From Candidatus Gastranaerophilales bacterium (GTDB taxonomy: Bacteria > Cyanobacteriota > Vampirovibrionia > Gastranaerophilales > Gastranaerophilaceae), in the NCBI GenBank assembly GCA_900770525.1, contig CAAHDT010000038.1, forward strand, positions 1 through 15,188: a DNA stretch of 15,188 nt, read 5' to 3'. Position numbers and translations under genes: made by a program. Positions 14,178-15,188 of the stretch are shown here, one piece after another. Within the stretch, counting starts at the first letter, position 1. Every line of letters begins with the position of its first letter. The notes beneath the pieces were generated by a model. That model was given only the letters and a program-made list of their open reading frames with translations, had not been told where the DNA came from and ran no database searches.

Positions 14178-14836
14178 TACTGCAAACCGTATTCAACAAT
14201 AACTTTAGCCAAAATTCCATTAATGAAAGAATAACTGTCATCAGTAGAATATTTTTTAGCTAATTCCAAAGCTTCATCAACAACAACTTTCATTGGAGCA
14301 TCTTTTACATATAAAAGCTCTACAATAGCAATTCTTAAAATATCTTTATCCATTTTTACAAGACGTTGCAAATCCCAGTTTTTAGCGTACTTTTGGATTA
14401 AGTCGTCAATTTCTTTGTGATGTTTTTGGAAATATTCGGCAATTTGAATTGCATAGTTTTTAACATCATTTTGAGAATCAAGTGTAGTGAATTCAGCAAT
14501 TTCCAATGCCAACAAAGCTTTTTCAGCGATGTCAATCATTTCATTAATTCTACCTGTCATATCAGACGTCATAGGAAGTGGAACCGGAATATTTGAAACT
14601 TCCAAAGGTCTGTTCAAGTTTGTTTCATGCTCTGCTTCATAGTCACTAATTTGGTTTCTCATTTCAACCAACGCACCAACAGAAACCTTAAGTTCGTCAC
14701 TTGCGTTACTAGTCAAAATTCTAACAGACTTCAAAATAATATCTTCTAAATCATCTTTAGAATAATTTGTAATTTTTTTATCAAATTGTGAAAACAATAT
14801 AAATGCTAATTCTCTGGCTGCTCTGCGCGCTTGCAT
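14177..14836 (-). CDS. nusB: Transcription antitermination factor NusB, long cyanobacterial-type form
   Basis: NusB pairs with S10 (NusE) at boxA sites to keep RNA polymerase elongating through rRNA operons. At 219 residues it is much longer than the usual 135-150. The N-terminal QARRAARELAFILFSQFD helix and the C-terminal half are standard. The latter includes MDKDILRIAIVELLY, VVVDEALELAKKYST and the FINGILAKV helix beginning at 204. Roughly 70 additional residues, about 55-125, lie between them and are acidic and helical. Cyanobacterial NusB proteins have, to my knowledge, a comparable insertion. AGAGG precedes the ATG, and a promoter with an extended -10 is present at 14880-14908. It is the first gene of a nusB-ftsY-mpaA-like transcript. 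Confidence 0.92.
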   Translation of the reverse strand: MQARRAARELAFILFSQFDKKITNYSKDDLEDIILKSVRILTSNASDELKVSVGALVEMRNQISDYEAEHETNLNRPLEVSNIPVPLPMTSDMTGRINEMIDIAEKALLALEIAEFTTLDSQNDVKNYAIQIAEYFQKHHKEIDDLIQKYAKNWDLQRLVKMDKDILRIAIVELLYVKDAPMKVVVDEALELAKKYSTDDSYSFINGILAKVIVEYGLQ

Positions 14837-14879
14837 AATTTTCCTCTTTCGTTAAACAATATCTACTAATTATGAAGAA

Positions 14880-14908
14880 ATTCTAGCACAAAAATTTTTC
14901 TATAACAA
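14880..14908 (-). promoter_or_regulatory. Promoter of the nusB-ftsY-mpaA-like operon
   Basis: On the minus strand, TTGTTA (14908-14903), a 17-base spacer and TAGAAT (14885-14880) form a promoter. A TG one base before the -10 box makes it an extended -10 type. The leader before the nusB ATG would be about 37 bases. Confidence 0.65.
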
Positions 14909-14911
14909 GGA

Positions 14912-14939
14912 GGTAGACTACTTTAATATTAAGGTAGAC
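14912..14939. promoter_or_regulatory. Direct GGTAGAC repeats around a TTAATATTAA palindrome
   Basis: GGTAGAC occurs at 14912-14918 and again at 14933-14939, exactly 21 bases (two helical turns) apart. A perfect 10-base palindrome, TTAATATTAA, lies between them at 14923-14932. The array sits directly upstream of the nusB operon -35 box, where an activator would bind. No known regulator motif is recognised. Confidence 0.35.
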
Positions 14940-14979
14940 GGACAATGTTTATTTTCTCTTCTTTTGCATCAAAAAAGCC

Positions 14980-15013
14980 GTAGGGTGGCGAAAAGCGTAA
15001 GCGATTCCCACCG
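14980..15013. repeat. Short REP-like unit
   Basis: The stretch from CGTAGGGTGGCG to CCCACCG has short inverted ends (GGTGG with CCACC) around a GCGTAAGCG core. It resembles the dispersed 'GTAGGGTGGG...CCCACC' palindromic units seen in many bacterial genomes. No gene is associated with it in the visible sequence. Confidence 0.5.
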
Positions 15014-15035
15014 TTTCACTGTTTTACACAAACAT

Positions 15036-15188
15036 GTCATCCTATAAAGATTTAAGCGGATTTACGTACGGACGGAACGAAGTGAGTCCGGATAGCGAAC
15101 AGATTGAGCTGACTATGCCGGCAAGGCATAACAGCGAAACTTTGTGAGCGTGGAGTAAATCCAAGACAAATTATCTTATTCAGGATCT
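15036..15188. repeat. Larger structured repeat related to the element at 716-877 (right end cut off)
   Basis: It begins GTCATCCT and, near the window end, reaches ATCTTATTCAGGAT, an imperfect inverted match to its own first 16 bases (ATCCTATAAAGAT). Inside, GGATTTAC (15058-15065) pairs with GTAAATCC (15155-15162). CGGAC pairs with GTCCG across about 12 bases, and TATGCC (15114-15119) pairs with GGCATA (15125-15130). The result is a long outer stem with small internal hairpins. The terminal TTCAGGATCT matches the core of the copies at 264 and 716. There is no convincing coding frame. Confidence 0.55.

Noticed and set aside
1..15188. CRISPR array, complete transposon or prophage
   Set aside because: There are no regularly spaced repeats, no transposase and no phage structural genes; the repeats present are irregular dispersed elements.

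Overview
The window looks like an AT-rich chromosomal segment from a non-photosynthetic relative of Cyanobacteria (Melainabacteria/Vampirovibrionia, probably Gastranaerophilales). This placement is an inference from four things. The tRNA-Glu(UUC) has the acceptor and D-arm seen in cyanobacteria and chloroplasts. NusB carries the long central insertion typical of cyanobacterial NusB. There is a prepilin of the 'FTLAEVLITLGIIGVVAALT' type. A small protein starts with an 'NTPNFKG' leader that I associate from memory with gut Gastranaerophilales genomes. Most of the window is ordinary housekeeping sequence; the unusual parts are the two ends and the tRNA-Glu neighbourhood.

Layout. 1-242 is the 5' end of a type IV prepilin-like gene on the minus strand, cut by the window edge. 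243-1051 is a comparatively GC-rich, repeat-laden stretch: two homopolymeric C tracts, a dispersed hairpin repeat in one truncated and one complete copy, and then the pgi promoter. 1052-3946 (plus) holds pgi, a Sec-exported hypothetical protein and trxB. 3947-5626 lies between trxB and tRNA-Glu. It holds a perfect 22-bp palindrome, a minus-strand AAA/DUF4143 ATPase with its own promoter and palindromic operator-like sites, and the C-terminal relic of a serine recombinase, and it looks like the remains of an island at the tRNA 3' end. 5627-9742 (minus) holds spoIID-like, murJ, tsaC, then tRNA-Glu with its own strong promoter and terminator. 9854-10342 (plus) is a small NFKG-type protein, followed by a bidirectional terminator. 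10432-11805 (minus) is cysS. 11955-12599 (plus) is a LysM protein. 12601-14836 (minus) is the tightly packed nusB-ftsY-mpaA-like operon with a recognisable promoter. 14909-15188 is again intergenic repeat sequence related to the repeat at 716-877.

Functional themes. Several genes concern the cell envelope: MurJ flips lipid II, the SpoIID-like protein probably cleaves glycan strands, the MpaA-like protein probably trims peptidoglycan peptides, the LysM protein may bind glycans, and FtsY delivers proteins to the membrane. Others serve translation and transcription (cysS, tsaC, tRNA-Glu, nusB), redox balance (trxB) and central carbon metabolism (pgi). I see no CRISPR array, no intact mobile element and no clear new multi-gene system. 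The best leads are the repeat family, the G-tract and open frame fused upstream of the prepilin, the decayed island beside tRNA-Glu, and two probable leaderless transcripts for exported proteins.
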